64,000 nt of DNA. It comes from Chloroflexota bacterium. GTDB taxonomy: Bacteria > Chloroflexota > Anaerolineae > Anaerolineales > Villigracilaceae. Positions 1-8,483 of the stretch are shown in pieces (position 1 is the first letter of the stretch; every line of letters starts with the position of its first letter). Both the position numbers and the translations under genes were made by a program. Location: positions 302,873 through 366,872 of the forward strand of contig JACRPQ010000005.1 in assembly GCA_016223135.1 (NCBI GenBank). The letters are read 5' to 3'. The notes beneath the pieces were generated by a model. The model was given only the letters and a program-made list of their open reading frames with translations. It was not told where the DNA came from and did no database searches.

Positions 1-233
1 GCGGCGACCAGGTCGGCGCGGCTGGCTTTTTTCGCTTCTTCGAGCGCTTCGCGGCGGTTCTTGATTTCCTTTTGCAGGAGCGCCATCACGGCGGCATCGT
101 CGAGTTCGACGCGCTTATCCACCTCCGCCTGTTTGACGGCGGCGAGCACCATCCGCACCGTGCGCTTGCGGACTTCGTCGCCACTCCTCATGGCGTCTTT
201 CATGGATTGGTTGAGTTGTTCTTTGATGGTCAT
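1..233 (-). CDS. yqeY: GatB/YqeY-domain protein (partial, C-terminus off window)
   Basis: The minus strand reads MTIKEQLNQSMKDAMRSGDE followed by a basic, Ala/Glu-rich helical stretch (KRTVRMVLAAVKQAEVDKR). This is the typical start of the YqeY family, small proteins related to the tRNA-binding tail of GatB. About 77 N-terminal residues are visible and the rest lies beyond base 1. No Shine-Dalgarno precedes the ATG. Instead TATAAT (241-246) ends 7 nt before it, so the message may be leaderless. It is transcribed in the same direction as moaA, 190 bp downstream of it. The family match is clear by eye; the precise cellular role of YqeY is not well settled. Confidence 0.8.
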   Translation of the reverse strand, partial: MTIKEQLNQSMKDAMRSGDEVRKRTVRMVLAAVKQAEVDKRVELDDAAVMALLQKEIKNRREALEEAKKASRADLVA

Positions 234-314
234 GGGGAGGATTATAGCAGAGAGGCGGTCAACCGCGCGCCTCTCTTGCGGGCAATAGTATCTGAACTTT
301 TGTGTAAAAGCGTC

Positions 315-418
315 GCACGGACGTTTACGTCCGTGCTATTCGTACAAAGTCCCGCCAGGGCAGGACTAGTCTGCTTGAGTGGACTTGGCAAAAATAGCAC
401 GAGGGGTAATCCCCGTGC
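315..418. repeat. Pair of intergenic hairpins
   Basis: Two palindromes lie between yqeY and moaA. The first is GCACGGACGT-TT-ACGTCCGTGC (315-336), a perfect 10 bp stem. The second is GCACGAGGGG-TAAT-CCCCGTGC (397-418) with a small bulge. Both share GCAC/GTGC ends and nearby CGTAC/GTCGCAC flanks. The paired layout resembles the repeat pairs at 8.4, 10.0, 15.7, 22.4 and 32.6 kb. They follow the moaA stop, so they could also act as a terminator. Confidence 0.6.
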
Positions 419-423
419 GACAC

Positions 424-1425
424 TTATCCCCCGATATGCGACATTTCCACCTTGGGCAAGGCAACCGTTTTCTCAGAGCGGATTTCCGAATAGCGGTCGC
501 TGCGTTTGCTCCACAGATGAGCGATGAACTGTGCAATCTCATCGTCGCTTGCGCCGCTGCGCAGCATGCCCTTGAGATCATGTCCCTGGGCGGCGAAGAG
601 GCAGGTATAGAGTTTCCCCTCCGCCGAGAGGCGCGCGCGGTTGCAGTCGCGGCAGAAGGGCTGGGTGACGGAGGCAATCACGCCGATTTCACCGCCTCCA
701 TCCTTGTAGCGCCAGCGTTCCGCCACCTCGCCTTTGTAATTCGGGTCGAGCGGTTCGAGCGGCAGTTCCGCGTTGATGATGTTGACGATCTCTTTGGCTG
801 AAACCACATCGTCCATGCGCCAGCCGTTGCTCGAGCCGACATCCATATATTCGATGAAGCGCAGGATGTAGCCCTTTTCGCGGAAGAAACGCGCCATCGG
901 CAGGATGCTGGATTCATTCAGCCCGCGTTTGACCACCATGTTAACCTTAATCGGCTCCAGCCCGACCTTTTGGGCGGCTTCCATGCCCTCCAACACTTTC
1001 GCCACCGGGAAGTCCACGTCGTTCATGGCTTTGAAGACGGCATCATCGAGCGAATCGAGGCTGACGGTAATCCGCTTCAAGCCCGCCTCTTTGAGCGCCC
1101 GGGCGTTGCGGGCAAGGAGCGAGCCGTTGGTGGTCATGGTCAGGTCAACGTCAGGAATCTGCGAAAGCATGGAAACGAGCAGGGGTAAATCACGCCGCAC
1201 GAGAGGCTCGCCACCGGTCAGGCGGATTTTCTTCACGCCGAGCGCGGCAAAGATGCGCGCCAAGCGCGCGATCTCTTCAAAAGTCAAGATTTCGGCGTGC
1301 GGCAGGAAGGGGTGATCCGAACCGAAGACTTCCTTGGGCATGCAGTACACACAGCGGAAGTTGCAGCGGTCGGTGACGGAGATGCGCAGGTCGCGCAGGG
1401 GACGGTGGAGGGTGTCGGTTAGCAT
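424..1425 (-). CDS. moaA: GTP 3',8-cyclase (molybdenum cofactor biosynthesis)
   Basis: This 333-residue radical SAM enzyme converts GTP to 3',8-cyclo-GTP, the first step of molybdopterin synthesis. The N-terminal radical SAM motif is [12 protein letters not shown] (Cys21, 25, 28). A second C-terminal cluster motif is [19 protein letters not shown] (CxxC-x13-C). The protein ends in Gly-Gly, as MoaA requires. The TGGEP SAM-binding stretch is also present. Full length for the family. Its product would supply the molybdopterin oxidoreductase encoded at 10.6 kb, although the two are not in one operon. Confident. Confidence 0.95.
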   Translation of the reverse strand: MLTDTLHRPLRDLRISVTDRCNFRCVYCMPKEVFGSDHPFLPHAEILTFEEIARLARIFAALGVKKIRLTGGEPLVRRDLPLLVSMLSQIPDVDLTMTTNGSLLARNARALKEAGLKRITVSLDSLDDAVFKAMNDVDFPVAKVLEGMEAAQKVGLEPIKVNMVVKRGLNESSILPMARFFREKGYILRFIEYMDVGSSNGWRMDDVVSAKEIVNIINAELPLEPLDPNYKGEVAERWRYKDGGGEIGVIASVTQPFCRDCNRARLSAEGKLYTCLFAAQGHDLKGMLRSGASDDEIAQFIAHLWSKRSDRYSEIRSEKTVALPKVEMSHIGG

Positions 1426-1546
1426 AGGCTTGAGGGTGGAACAGGTTGGGGAGGCGCGTCAGCCTCGAGCGGGGAAAGAGGCGGGCGTCCTTCAAAACAA
1501 CAGTTTTAGAGATTATAACAAGAGTATCTGAAGTTTCGATGAGCAA

Positions 1547-1575
1547 TTGACTAGGTTTTTCAGCCATGCTATGAT
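1547..1575 (+). promoter_or_regulatory. Predicted sigma70 promoter of the PIN-TRAM gene
   Basis: TTGACT (1547-1552), a 17-bp spacer and TATGAT (1570-1575) give a near-consensus promoter 34 bp before the ATG at 1609. AAAGGAG serves as ribosome binding site. Confidence 0.65.
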
Positions 1576-1608
1576 GAGATTATTATCGCACTTTACAAAG
1601 GAGTTTTT

Positions 1609-2715
1609 ATGAAAAGCAGTTATTCTTTTCGCGTTGTCGAATTCATTTTTCGCTTCATTGGCTTGTTTATTTTCAGTATTTCGGGGTTTTCGTTTGGGGC
1701 GGCGGTGGCAAATTATTTTGGTCCTTCCGATTCCGCTGAAATTTTCCTGTTTCAAACCGTTTTCGCTCTGCTGGGCGGGCTTTCCGGGTTTATTTTGATC
1801 CCTTACTTTACCACCCGCCCGGCGCGCGCCATCCGCCGCAGCCTGGGGCGCCTTTCTGCCGAAACGCTTTTTGCCGGGCTGGTGGGGCTGATTGTCGGTC
1901 TGTTGACCGCCGCCCTGCTGGCGTTTCCGCTTTCCCTGCTCCCGACACCATTTGGGCAGATACTGCCATTTTTGGGGGTGGCGGCGTTTTCCTACCTGGG
2001 GATTTCCCTGTTCGTGATGCGGCAGGGAGACTTGCTGGGGCTGATTAGCACTCTGAGCGGGCGCGGCGAAAGCGGCTCATCTTCCTCGTGGACGAATCTC
2101 AACCGCACCATTCTGCTGGATACGAGCGTGATCATTGACGGGCGCGTCGCCGATATTGCCAGGACGGGCTTCCTGCCCGGCACGCTGCTCATTCCGCGCT
2201 TTGTGTTGAACGAACTGCAATACATCGCCGACTCTCCCGACGGTCTGCGCCGCCAGCGCGGACGCCGCGGCATGGAAGTGCTTGCCGAACTGCAAAAACT
2301 CCCCAACGTGCTGGTGCGCATCAGCGACATCAACGCCGAAGGCGTGCGCGAAGTGGACGATAAACTCGTCGTGCTTGCCCGCCAGTTGAAATGTCCGATC
2401 CTGACCAACGACTACAACCTGAACCGCATCGCCGAATTGCAGGGCGTGACCATCCTCAACATCAACGAACTCGCCAATGCCGTCAAGTCGGTGGTTCTGC
2501 CGAGCGAACGCCTGACCATCAATATTTTCCAGGAAGGCAAGGAATATGGTCAGGGTGTGGGCTACATGGACGACGGCACGATGGTGGTGGTGGAAAACGG
2601 CAAGGATTACATCGGCGAATACAAGGAAGTCGTTGTCACCAAAGTTTTGCAAACTGCCGCCGGGCGCATGATCTTCGCCCGCGTGGAAGAGGAAAACGGG
2701 AAGAAAAGGAAATAG
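1609..2715 (+). CDS. Membrane-anchored PIN and TRAM domain protein (YacL-like)
   Basis: The 368-residue protein has about four hydrophobic segments in residues 1-140. A PIN nuclease domain follows (about 165-290, starting ILLDTSVIIDGRVADI with acidic residues at the usual places), then a C-terminal TRAM RNA-binding domain (about 300-360) and a basic tail. This is the YacL/PilT-N architecture, a putative membrane-bound ribonuclease. AAAGGAG sits 5-6 nt before the ATG. It lies 105 bp upstream of cysS on the same strand, as the YacL-like gene often lies near ispD and cysS in other bacteria. The substrate is unknown. Confidence 0.85.
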   Translation: MKSSYSFRVVEFIFRFIGLFIFSISGFSFGAAVANYFGPSDSAEIFLFQTVFALLGGLSGFILIPYFTTRPARAIRRSLGRLSAETLFAGLVGLIVGLLTAALLAFPLSLLPTPFGQILPFLGVAAFSYLGISLFVMRQGDLLGLISTLSGRGESGSSSSWTNLNRTILLDTSVIIDGRVADIARTGFLPGTLLIPRFVLNELQYIADSPDGLRRQRGRRGMEVLAELQKLPNVLVRISDINAEGVREVDDKLVVLARQLKCPILTNDYNLNRIAELQGVTILNINELANAVKSVVLPSERLTINIFQEGKEYGQGVGYMDDGTMVVVENGKDYIGEYKEVVVTKVLQTAAGRMIFARVEEENGKKRK

Positions 2716-2716
2716 T

Positions 2717-2806
2717 TTTGAGTCTGATAGTCTTGAGTCTGATAGTCTCGAGGCTGATGGTGTTGAAACTGCCTCATGACTATGAGACTATAAGACTACA
2801 AACAAC
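2717..2806. repeat. Degenerate GAGTCTGATAGTC repeat tract
   Basis: The gap between the PIN-TRAM gene and cysS contains TTGAGTCTGATAGTC twice in tandem, a third degenerate copy (CGAGGCTGATGGT), and inverted relatives (GACTATGAGACTATAAGAC). It looks like an interspersed low-complexity repeat. No regulatory role is visible. Confidence 0.6.
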
Positions 2807-2820
2807 CAGAAAATAAAGCC

Positions 2821-4218
2821 ATGATTCGTATCTATAACACCCTCACCCGCAAAAAAGAAGAATTCCAGACCCTCGAGCCGGGCGTCGTGAAAATGTACGT
2901 CTGCGGCGTCACGGTCTATAACGACGCGCACGTCGGTCACGCTATGTCGGCGCTCGTGTTCGACATCATCCGCCGCTACCTCGAATATCGCGGCTACACG
3001 GTCAAGCACGTCATGAACTATACCGACGTGGACGATAAAATCATCAACCGCGCCCGGCAACTGGGCGAAGACCCGCTCCAACTTTCCAAAAAATACATCG
3101 AGGAATATTCGAAAGAACTTGCCGCTCTGAACGTCATCCCGCCCACTTCCACGCCGCAGGTCAGCAAGACCATGCCGCACATCATCCAATTCATCGAAGG
3201 GCTGATCCAAAAAGGCTACGCCTATGCCGCCCCCAACGGCGACGTGTACTTCCGCGTCACCAAGGATGACGACTACGGCAAACTCTCCGGGCGCAGGCTC
3301 GAAGACATGCAAGCCGGCGCCCGCATCGAAATCGGCGAAGCCAAAGAACACCCCATGGACTTTGCCCTTTGGAAAGCCGCCAAACCCGGCGAAATTTCGT
3401 GGGACAGCCCCTGGGGCAAAGGACGTCCCGGCTGGCACATCGAATGCTCCGCCATGAACCTCGCCGAACTCGGCGAACAAATTGACATTCATGGTGGCGG
3501 CAACGACCTGATCTTCCCCCATCACGAAAACGAAATCGCCCAAACCGAATCCTACACCGGCAAACCCTTTGCGCGCTACTGGATTCACAACGGCATGTTG
3601 CAACTCGGCGGCGAGAAAATGTCCAAGTCGCTTGGCAACATCGTTCCCATTAAAGAATTCCTCAAACAGCGCGACGCCGACGTCATGCGGATGCTCGTGT
3701 TGATGGGATCGTATCGCGCGCCCCTCATCTTTAATGACGAAACACAGGACGCCGCCGAAAAATCTTTGGAACGCCTCAAGACCGCCCTGAGACCTGCCTC
3801 GCCCTCCGCAAACGGACTCTCCGCTGAAGCCGCCTCCGCCCTCGCCGCCCAAGCCGAATCCACCAAACAAGCCTTCATCGCAGCCATGGACGACGACTTC
3901 AACACCCCGCTCGCTCTCGCCGCCCTCTACGAACTCGTCAAAGCCATCAACACCGCCCGCGACAACGGCGCAACGAACGCGCAACTCCAGCCCGCCCAGT
4001 CCATGCTCCGCGAACTGACCGGCGTCCTTGGCTTGCGCCTGCAGGAAAAGCAGGGCGCCGGCGATGCCGACAAATTCATAGACCTGCTCGTCGAAGTGCG
4101 CAGCGAAGTCCGCAAGCAAAAATTATGGACGCTCTCTGACCTAATCCGCGACCGGCTCAAGGAACTCGGTGTGACGCTCGAAGACACCAAGGACGGCACA
4201 AAGTGGAGATGGACATAA
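2821..4218 (+). CDS. cysS: Cysteinyl-tRNA synthetase
   Basis: This 465-residue class I synthetase charges tRNA-Cys. The HIGH-type motif is HVGHAMSAL near residue 40, and [11 protein letters not shown] supplies KMSKS near residue 265. The zinc site is visible in [16 protein letters not shown] and in GWHIECSAM with the HHENE region. Length fits bacterial CysRS. It is followed 25 bp later by a strong hairpin terminator, which closes the unit before the opposing restriction-modification block. Confidence 0.96.
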   Translation: MIRIYNTLTRKKEEFQTLEPGVVKMYVCGVTVYNDAHVGHAMSALVFDIIRRYLEYRGYTVKHVMNYTDVDDKIINRARQLGEDPLQLSKKYIEEYSKELAALNVIPPTSTPQVSKTMPHIIQFIEGLIQKGYAYAAPNGDVYFRVTKDDDYGKLSGRRLEDMQAGARIEIGEAKEHPMDFALWKAAKPGEISWDSPWGKGRPGWHIECSAMNLAELGEQIDIHGGGNDLIFPHHENEIAQTESYTGKPFARYWIHNGMLQLGGEKMSKSLGNIVPIKEFLKQRDADVMRMLVLMGSYRAPLIFNDETQDAAEKSLERLKTALRPASPSANGLSAEAASALAAQAESTKQAFIAAMDDDFNTPLALAALYELVKAINTARDNGATNAQLQPAQSMLRELTGVLGLRLQEKQGAGDADKFIDLLVEVRSEVRKQKLWTLSDLIRDRLKELGVTLEDTKDGTKWRWT

Positions 4219-4243
4219 CATCAAAAAGGAAATCAACAAGAAC

Positions 4244-4280
4244 ACACAAAAGTTTCCGAATTGCTCGGAAACTTTTGTGT
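4244..4280. terminator. Bidirectional hairpin terminator after cysS
   Basis: ACACAAAAGTTTCCGA-ATTGC-TCGGAAACTTTTGTGT is a perfect 16 bp stem (4244-4259, 4265-4280). It has A-rich and T-rich flanks and lies between the converging cysS and methylase genes. Confidence 0.85.
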
Positions 4281-5153
4281 TTACAACAACGCCAATTGCA
4301 TTGATTCATCCTGTTTTATTTTCGATTTCTTTGTCAGCGCAGGAAGATCATAGTTGGATATAAAAAGCTCATTCCCTCGTTCCGCTTTTCCCTGCTTGTA
4401 GTTGTTCATGCCATATTGCAATTCCCATTCATAAACTTTGGCAAACGAAAAGTTTCTGCGAATTTCCGGCGAGTCGTCATAAGTGATCAGCCATGAATGT
4501 TTGCATTTTTTCATTTCACGCGCAAATGCATCGTGATCGAAATTTGTATGCAAAACGCCATTCCTGCCATACAGTTTTGATTTGGTTGCCTTGAAGTAGG
4601 GAGGATCCAGGTAAGTAAAAACTTGTTTATCGCCATCTTCCAATAAATTACGGTAATCCAAGTTGGTAATCTTGATGCCTTCTAATAAACCTCCGATCCT
4701 CGCTAGCCTTTCAATGGAAGAAATAGTAAAGCGAGATTCGAAAGCGTGTCTGGAGTATCCCCCAGATTCGACGACGCCTGAAAACGTAATCCTATTCAGT
4801 ACAAAGAATCTTACGGCGCGCTCAAACTCCGTCAACGACTCAAGTCTTATGTTTAGAAGCTCATCAAATAATTCTTGTCCATTGAGCCTTTCTTTTTTTA
4901 TCTTCAAAACCTCATGGGCAAGTTTTTCCGAATCAAGTTGAGCGTACTTCCAGAAATAATAGAGTTCAAGATTTAGATCGTTAATCCAAACCTTCAAGTC
5001 GGTTCTTTTTTGCTTGAGATAGATAAAGAACGACCCACCTCCCACAAAAGGCTCGCGATATTCGTCAAACTCGGATGGCAACAGATGCTTCATCCGCTGG
5101 ATGGCTCTTGACTTTCCACCAGGATAACGGAGGGGGCTTTTAATTTCAGCCAT
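4281..5153 (-). CDS. DNA adenine methylase, D12 class (modification subunit)
   Basis: This is an approximately 290-residue N6-adenine methyltransferase of the Dam/D12 class. The SAM-binding region includes PLRYPGGKSRAI and FVGGGSFFIYL, and the catalytic motif IV is TYLDPPYF. ATG at 5153 is preferred over 5156 because AGGAGG then has normal spacing. Its start overlaps the end of the endonuclease ORF by 8 bp, so the two are translationally coupled. Base composition is visibly more AT-rich than the neighbouring housekeeping genes, which suggests lateral acquisition. The recognition sequence cannot be read from this; DpnII/MboI-like GATC is only one possibility. Confidence 0.88.
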   Translation of the reverse strand: MAEIKSPLRYPGGKSRAIQRMKHLLPSEFDEYREPFVGGGSFFIYLKQKRTDLKVWINDLNLELYYFWKYAQLDSEKLAHEVLKIKKERLNGQELFDELLNIRLESLTEFERAVRFFVLNRITFSGVVESGGYSRHAFESRFTISSIERLARIGGLLEGIKITNLDYRNLLEDGDKQVFTYLDPPYFKATKSKLYGRNGVLHTNFDHDAFAREMKKCKHSWLITYDDSPEIRRNFSFAKVYEWELQYGMNNYKQGKAERGNELFISNYDLPALTKKSKIKQDESMQLALL

Positions 5154-5856
5154 CATTTCCTCCTATCTCAATGGTGAGGTTTCTGTTTTGTGTCGCCTCC
5201 AGATTTAGTTTTCTTAGCAAATTAAGTTGCGTGCTTGAAACATTGTTTGAAGAGGCAAACTTTCCCAACTCTTTTTCTGTACATGGAAAACGGATATTTC
5301 CCCGAACTTTATAACCCGTCAATTTCAGGCGAGTTGAAAAGTTGACTTTATGCCCATCAACTCGTAATAAATCAAGATTTGCAAACAGAATGAGTTTGAA
5401 CAACCCATCCTTGATGTCAGATATGGATGGCAGGAATTTCTTTGTAGAGTTCTTTGATTCTTGAATAATGCATATACCTTCTTCGTACAAGACTTCGTCG
5501 GCAGTCAGATGATAAACGCCCCCGAGGTAGTTTTCAATCAAAAAAACACTTTTTCCTCCATCTTTCAAATATTCTCGAGAATGCAAGGTTTTCGCCTCTC
5601 GAACAGCTGCCCCCTGAGAGCCCTTCAACGATATGTCTCTGAATTGACGATAATCTTGTTTAACTGTTTCAAGGTATTGGATCTTTGCTTCGCGAGGATG
5701 AACCTTTACATTTGTTCGAGATGCTATATCTTCGTAAGCAAGTACGGCTTTTTCGTATATTTCAGCAAACCGCTCCTCAAACAAACTTCGATTCCAGTGC
5801 AAGGCGCTCTGTTTGTAAGTGGCAATCGCTTTAATTTGTGGGTTTACATCATCCAC
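5146..5856 (-). CDS. Restriction endonuclease, C-terminal part (frame-split)
   Basis: This ORF reads DDVNPQIKAIATYKQSALHW and continues for about 236 residues. Residues such as GIHY-like motifs are not recognised, but the position next to a D12 methylase and the YKQSALHWNRSLFEERF segment resemble type II endonucleases. The only possible start is a GTG with no ribosome site, so it is probably not an independent gene. Adding one A to the upstream A10 tract joins it in frame to the ORF at 5874-6278, giving KKKRHKLTNQRLNVDDVNPQ. Function is inferred from context; the catalytic motif was not identified. Confidence 0.65.
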   Translation of the reverse strand: MDDVNPQIKAIATYKQSALHWNRSLFEERFAEIYEKAVLAYEDIASRTNVKVHPREAKIQYLETVKQDYRQFRDISLKGSQGAAVREAKTLHSREYLKDGGKSVFLIENYLGGVYHLTADEVLYEEGICIIQESKNSTKKFLPSISDIKDGLFKLILFANLDLLRVDGHKVNFSTRLKLTGYKVRGNIRFPCTEKELGKFASSNNVSSTQLNLLRKLNLEATQNRNLTIEIGGNDG

Positions 5857-5873
5857 ATTTAACCTTTGATTGG

Positions 5874-6278
5874 TTAACTTGTGTCGTTTTTTTTTTGCTT
5901 AGGGCTTCGATTCTTCTCGGCATTGTCGTAGTAAGCCAGCACAATATATACGTTCAACAAATTCATCCATGATATTGTGGAATATTGAATTTTATCCAGG
6001 TCGCCATCCAGACCTTCATCTTTCATCACAGGGATGATCGTCAAAACCTTGGCTTCGTTGTAAGTGTTATACAGTCGTGAAAATGGATAGGTTCTTGTGC
6101 GTTTGGGGGAGGTCCATTTTGAATACGCAACCTGGCTGTTTGCGAAACTTAACAGACCATAGGGTTTGACGTTGTTAATATCAAATCCAACAGGACTGTA
6201 AGAAACCAAATTGTCTGCTAAACAAGCCTGATAATGTAGATCTTTAATGAAGCCTTCAAAATACATTGTGTTCGGCAT
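5874..6278 (-). CDS. Restriction endonuclease, N-terminal part (frame-split)
   Basis: This encodes about 134 residues starting MPNTMYFEGFIKDLHYQACL. ATG at 6278 is chosen because AGGA lies 8 nt upstream; the longer start at 6284 lacks spacing. The ORF runs into a ten-A tract near its end and stops shortly after (QKKNDTS). One extra A would extend it into the downstream ORF. Together they would form a single endonuclease of roughly 375 residues ahead of the methylase. Unlike its neighbours, it is AT-rich. Confidence 0.65.
   Translation of the reverse strand: MPNTMYFEGFIKDLHYQACLADNLVSYSPVGFDINNVKPYGLLSFANSQVAYSKWTSPKRTRTYPFSRLYNTYNEAKVLTIIPVMKDEGLDGDLDKIQYSTISWMNLLNVYIVLAYYDNAEKNRSPKQKKNDTS
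5887..5896 (-). repeat. Poly-A10 tract splitting the endonuclease
   Basis: Ten consecutive T on the plus strand (A on the coding strand) sit at the junction of the two endonuclease ORFs. With ten A the frame stops; with eleven it reads through. This is either a slippage-prone phase switch or an assembly/sequencing error. Confidence 0.75.
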
Positions 6279-6359
6279 AAACATTCCTAATCATGGAGAC
6301 TGATTTTCAGTATACAGCAACTTCAGAGTGCCAACAAGATTGCCTGCGCTTTCCCGCTT

Positions 6360-6446
6360 GCGGCGTCCATCCTTGCCGCGGCGGCGCAATCGCTGCCCGA
6401 TCTGGGAATTCTTTCCAACTCAGCGCGGCTGCTGCGGCAAAAGTAA
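6360..6446 (+). pseudogene. 3' fragment of a heavy-metal P-type ATPase
   Basis: The translation ASILAAAAQSLPDLGILSNS followed by ARLLRQK-stop is almost identical to the C-terminus of the ATPase at 47529-49616. Nucleotide similarity continues past the stop through the terminator to about 6516. No upstream ATPase sequence is present, so this is a remnant left by recombination or deletion beside the restriction-modification insert. Confidence 0.85.
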
Positions 6447-6472
6447 GTGAGTTGTTTACGGGTGATAAAAAT

Positions 6473-6497
6473 GCCCCTGATTTTCACCATCAGGGGC
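6473..6497 (+). terminator. Terminator copied with the ATPase fragment
   Basis: GCCCCTGAT-TTTCACC-ATCAGGGGC is a 9 bp perfect stem followed by TTGCTGTTT. It is the same hairpin that follows the full ATPase gene at 49643-49667, there with one mismatch. Confidence 0.75.
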
Positions 6498-6558
6498 TTG
6501 CTGTTTAATGGATTCATTTCGCAGCCGGACGCAAATGGGTTATTCCGGTATTGCCGCG

Positions 6559-7242
6559 TTACGCTTCCACCTGAAACCGATATCCAAACCCCCGCTCATT
6601 GTGAATGTATTGCGGATTCTCCGGGTCTCTTTCCACCTTTTGCCGCAAATGCCAGACGTAACGGCGCACGAAGCCAATCTCGTTGGCGTATTGCGGTCCC
6701 CACACTTCGCGCACCAACTCCTCGGCGGAGATGACCTCCCCTGGGCGGCGCATGAGTACTGTCAACAGTTTGAATTCGGTCGGGGTAAGCGGAATCGGTT
6801 CCCCGTCCCGCGTGACGCGGCGGGATGCAAAATCCACTTGGAGTCCGCCCACTTCCAATCGTTCTGAAGAGGATGCTGCTCCGCCCGCGCGTCCCAGCAC
6901 GGCTTTGACGCGCGCCCCCAGTTGGGCGAATGAAAACGGCTTGGTGACGTAATCGTCCGCGCCGAGCGAAAAGCCGCGCAGCACGTTTGGCTCTTCGTCG
7001 CGGGCGGTGAGCATGATGACGGGCGCGCGGCTCATCTCGCGGATGTGCTTGAGCGTCTCCCAGCCGTCCATCTTCGGCATGGTCACGTCCAGGATCACCA
7101 GGTCGGGTTTCTGCTCGAAGAAAACCCGCAAGCCCTTCTGACCGTCGCCCGCAACGTGGACGACATACCCCTGCTCGCGCAGGTATTCTGCAAGCAGGTT
7201 GCTAAGGCTGGCATCGTCATCAATTAACAAGATGGTGGACAC
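6559..7242 (-). CDS. OmpR/PhoB-family response regulator
   Basis: The 227-residue protein has an N-terminal receiver domain (ILLIDDD, phospho-acceptor Asp in LVILDVTMPKMDGW, MLTA, and Lys in YVTKPF). Its C-terminal winged helix (about 130-225) contains LTPTEFKLLTVLMRRPG and ends in GFGYRFQ. It lies 3 bp downstream of the histidine kinase gene, in the same operon. Its location directly upstream of the divergent cytochrome/molybdoenzyme operon makes that operon a plausible, unproven target. Confidence 0.93.
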   Translation of the reverse strand: MSTILLIDDDASLSNLLAEYLREQGYVVHVAGDGQKGLRVFFEQKPDLVILDVTMPKMDGWETLKHIREMSRAPVIMLTARDEEPNVLRGFSLGADDYVTKPFSFAQLGARVKAVLGRAGGAASSSERLEVGGLQVDFASRRVTRDGEPIPLTPTEFKLLTVLMRRPGEVISAEELVREVWGPQYANEIGFVRRYVWHLRQKVERDPENPQYIHNERGFGYRFQVEA

Positions 7243-7245
7243 GCT

Positions 7246-8292
7246 TCAATCCTCGCTGGAGGCTGCCACCGGGACGAGGAGATAAAACTCCGCCCCAGGC
7301 GCTTCGTTGTTGTTCCAAATGGGGCTGTTCACCCCAATCGAGCCGCCCTGCGCTTCGATGAGTTTGCGGGCGAAATACAATCCCAGCCCCCAGCCGGGCG
7401 GAGCGCTTTCGCCATGCTGGGCGCGCCCGAAACGCTCGAAGATGTATTGCTGATATTCAGACGGCACGCCGGGACCGTGGTCTTTGACCGAGATACGCAC
7501 CTGCTCCCCCTCCTGGCAGGCGCAGAGATGAATGACGGAATCGGGGGGAGAATATTTCTCGGCGTTGCGCATCAGGTTGCGGATGATTTCCTCGAGGTGG
7601 ATTTCATCCGCCCAGACGGGGGGCAGGTTCTCGGTGAACTTCCATTCGATGCGGCGGTTTTTGGGGGTGAGAATCACTTCGGCGGCGGCTTCCATCAATG
7701 GGCGGACGGCGACAGGTCCGAGGTTGATTTCGAGTTTGCCCGCGTCCAGCCGCGACACGTCGAGGATGCGTTGGACCAGTTGAGTGAGCCGCTGGCTCTC
7801 GCTAATCATCGCTTCAAGCGTGCGGCGCGCCTGCGCGGGCAGGGCTTCGGCGTTTTGCATGGCGAGTTCCAGCCCGCCGTTCAGGGTGGTGAGCGGAGCG
7901 CGCAGTTCGTGGCTGACCAGCGAGACAAATTCCGATTTCATTTCGTCCAGGCGCTTAAGTTCGCGGTTGCGCTCCGCCAGTTCGGCGGTGCGCGCTTCCA
8001 CTTTTTGTTCCAATTCCCGGTTCAATTGCTGCACTTCATGACTAGCCCGCCTTTCCGCTTTGACCAGTTCGCGCATCCAGGCGATGATAAAGGCGATGAT
8101 GACAGGACCCATCAGCCCAAAGATGATCACCTCTGCATTGAACGCCAGATCGAGACTCTCGCCATCTCGTAAATGTTCCGCAAATTCAAAGGTGATTGCT
8201 GTAGCAGATAAAAACAACGGCACCGCCCATTGGAGAATGTTCAAATCCAAGTAACGGCTTTCGTTGAGCCAGTCCAGCAATTTGTTCTTCAT
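7246..8292 (-). CDS. Membrane sensor histidine kinase
   Basis: This encodes 348 residues from ATG 8292 (MKNKLLDWLNESRYLDL). Two hydrophobic segments lie in the first 90 residues, then a coiled coil (RELEQKVEARTAELAERNREL). HisKA follows with phosphorylated His in FVSLVSHELRAPLTTL, then HATPase_c with N, G1 (KDHGPGVP) and G2 (GWGLGLYFARKL) boxes. The longer ORF start at 8379 is rejected. TATAAT (8299-8304) ends 6 nt before the chosen ATG and no Shine-Dalgarno is present, which suggests a leaderless mRNA. Cognate regulator is the next gene. Confidence 0.9.
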   Translation of the reverse strand: MKNKLLDWLNESRYLDLNILQWAVPLFLSATAITFEFAEHLRDGESLDLAFNAEVIIFGLMGPVIIAFIIAWMRELVKAERRASHEVQQLNRELEQKVEARTAELAERNRELKRLDEMKSEFVSLVSHELRAPLTTLNGGLELAMQNAEALPAQARRTLEAMISESQRLTQLVQRILDVSRLDAGKLEINLGPVAVRPLMEAAAEVILTPKNRRIEWKFTENLPPVWADEIHLEEIIRNLMRNAEKYSPPDSVIHLCACQEGEQVRISVKDHGPGVPSEYQQYIFERFGRAQHGESAPPGWGLGLYFARKLIEAQGGSIGVNSPIWNNNEAPGAEFYLLVPVAASSED

Positions 8293-8410
8293 GCTTGAAT
8301 TATAGTCACTTTGTCTCATTCTGTTTCCAGCGAGGACACAATTGAGACATTCTGTGACCGTCCTTTGACGCACTCTCATGTTACTTTAAGGGCGTCAAGA
8401 TGGCGTAACG

Positions 8411-8448
8411 CGGAATTCATTCCGTAGACATAAGCGATATGAATATCG
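8411..8448. repeat. Paired short palindromes
   Basis: CGGAAT-TC-ATTCCG (8411-8424) and CGATAT-GA-ATATCG (8435-8448) are flanked by GTAACG and GCGCTAC. They lie in the divergent promoter region between the kinase and the cytochrome operon and belong to the repeat family discussed in the findings. Confidence 0.6.
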
Positions 8449-8483
8449 CGCTACAAAATCAAACTATACAAGGAGAATGTTCC

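Noticed and set aside
2788-4119. 443-residue minus-strand ORF opposite cysS
   Set aside because: It lies antisense to a well-conserved gene and has low-complexity Gly/Val/Phe-rich translation typical of a shadow ORF in GC-rich DNA.
6293-6508. 71-residue plus-strand ORF over the ATPase fragment
   Set aside because: It is in a different frame from the ATPase C-terminus that the DNA clearly derives from.
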